From: JBGVMW01 sp045125095
GTDB lineage: Bacteria; Bacillota; Clostridia; Lachnospirales; Lachnospiraceae
Reading direction: 5' to 3'
Assembly (NCBI GenBank): GCA_045125095.1
Contig: JBGVMW010000245.1
Coordinates: forward strand, 1-5,560
Length of the DNA: 5,560 nt
Below the pieces are notes generated by a model that saw only the letters and a program-made list of their open reading frames with translations, did not search any database and was not told the origin of the DNA. Within the stretch, counting starts at the first letter, position 1, and the number at the start of each line of letters is the position of its first letter. Shown in pieces: positions 5,204 through 5,560 of the stretch. The translations under genes were made by a program, and so were the position numbers.

Positions 5204-5560
5204 TGGCTGCAAGGTACTGGCTTTATGTTCACAGAAAGGCGGAGTGGGTAAAACCACCAGTTGTGTAAATCTGGCAGTGGGACTAGCCAGAGAGGGAAAG
5301 CGTGTTTTAGTAGTAGACAATGATCCGCAGGGAAGTATGACGGCAAGTCTTGGCTATCACAATCCGGATGAGTTGAATGTAACACTGGCTACAATTCTTA
5401 TGAAAATTGTAAATGAGGAAACATTTGACGATTCTCTGGGTATTCTTCGCCACGAAGAGGGGATTGATTTACTTCCGGCAAATATTGAACTTGCTGGAAT
5501 GGAAGTGTCATTGGTGAATTTTATGAGCAGGGAACTGGTACTCCGGCAGTATATTGATCA
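5184..5560 (+). CDS. parA: ParA/Soj-type partition ATPase, 5' part only
   Basis: The first 125 codons of a ParA-family ATPase; the frame stays open to the window edge. A deviant Walker A, KGGVGKTT, lies at residues 18-25, followed by VLVVDNDPQG (41-50) with the Asp pair D45 and D47. The segment after it (GIDLLPANIELAGME) is typical of Soj/ParA proteins in this position. There is no N-terminal helix-turn-helix, so this is the short chromosomal or element type. The start ATG 5184 lies inside the end of the MobC-like gene, with GGGAGG at 5169-5174. ParA proteins of integrative elements are thought to stabilise or position the excised circle, and a ParB-like gene commonly follows, which this window cannot show. 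Family assignment is firm; the partner is unknown. Confidence 0.93.
   Translation, partial: MKETVSNGCKVLALCSQKGGVGKTTSCVNLAVGLAREGKRVLVVDNDPQGSMTASLGYHNPDELNVTLATILMKIVNEETFDDSLGILRHEEGIDLLPANIELAGMEVSLVNFMSRELVLRQYID

Noticed and set aside
1..5560. CRISPR arrays, insertion-sequence transposases, rRNA or tRNA genes
   Set aside because: No regularly spaced repeats, DDE-type or other transposase reading frames, or structured RNA genes could be seen on either strand.

Overview
The window looks like DNA from a low-G+C Gram-positive gut anaerobe (Clostridia, most likely Lachnospiraceae or a relative). The signs are strong purine-rich Shine-Dalgarno sites before every gene, short overlapping genes, Rho-independent terminators with U tracts, and protein families common in mobile elements of that group. 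This assignment is inferred from style and families, not from a search.

Left part (about 1-2470) is an antibiotic-resistance block. A promoter at 29-57 is followed by a 280-base untranslated leader holding a possible four-codon leader peptide, hairpins and a strong intrinsic terminator (250-287). This is the layout of a ribosome-controlled attenuator. After it come an ABC-F ATPase of the ribosome-protection type (337-1881) and a lincosamide nucleotidyltransferase of the Lnu(C)/Lnu(P) kind (1966-2463). Together they would act on the target (freeing the ribosome of drug) and on the drug itself (nucleotidylating lincosamides).

Middle part (about 2464-3051) is almost 600 bases without a convincing gene but full of sites. 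It holds a short stretch resembling the ABC-F leader (2472-2530), a cluster of five TTATC motifs including one perfect DnaA-box consensus (2529-2580), a very strong terminator (2699-2748), a candidate promoter (2803-2831), a second terminator-like hairpin (2869-2917) and repeated AT-rich motifs. The boundary of an integrative element probably lies here, though its exact crossover site cannot be read from one window.

Right part (3052-5560) is the start of an integrative and conjugative or mobilizable element, in one tightly packed operon. Three small tandem paralogous helix-turn-helix proteins of excisionase type overlap or abut each other and lead directly into a complete tyrosine recombinase. 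They are followed by a ribbon-helix-helix, MobC-like protein and the first 125 codons of a ParA-type ATPase. The triplicated excisionase-like genes, with a multi-repeat, terminator-guarded region upstream, are the least ordinary feature of the window.
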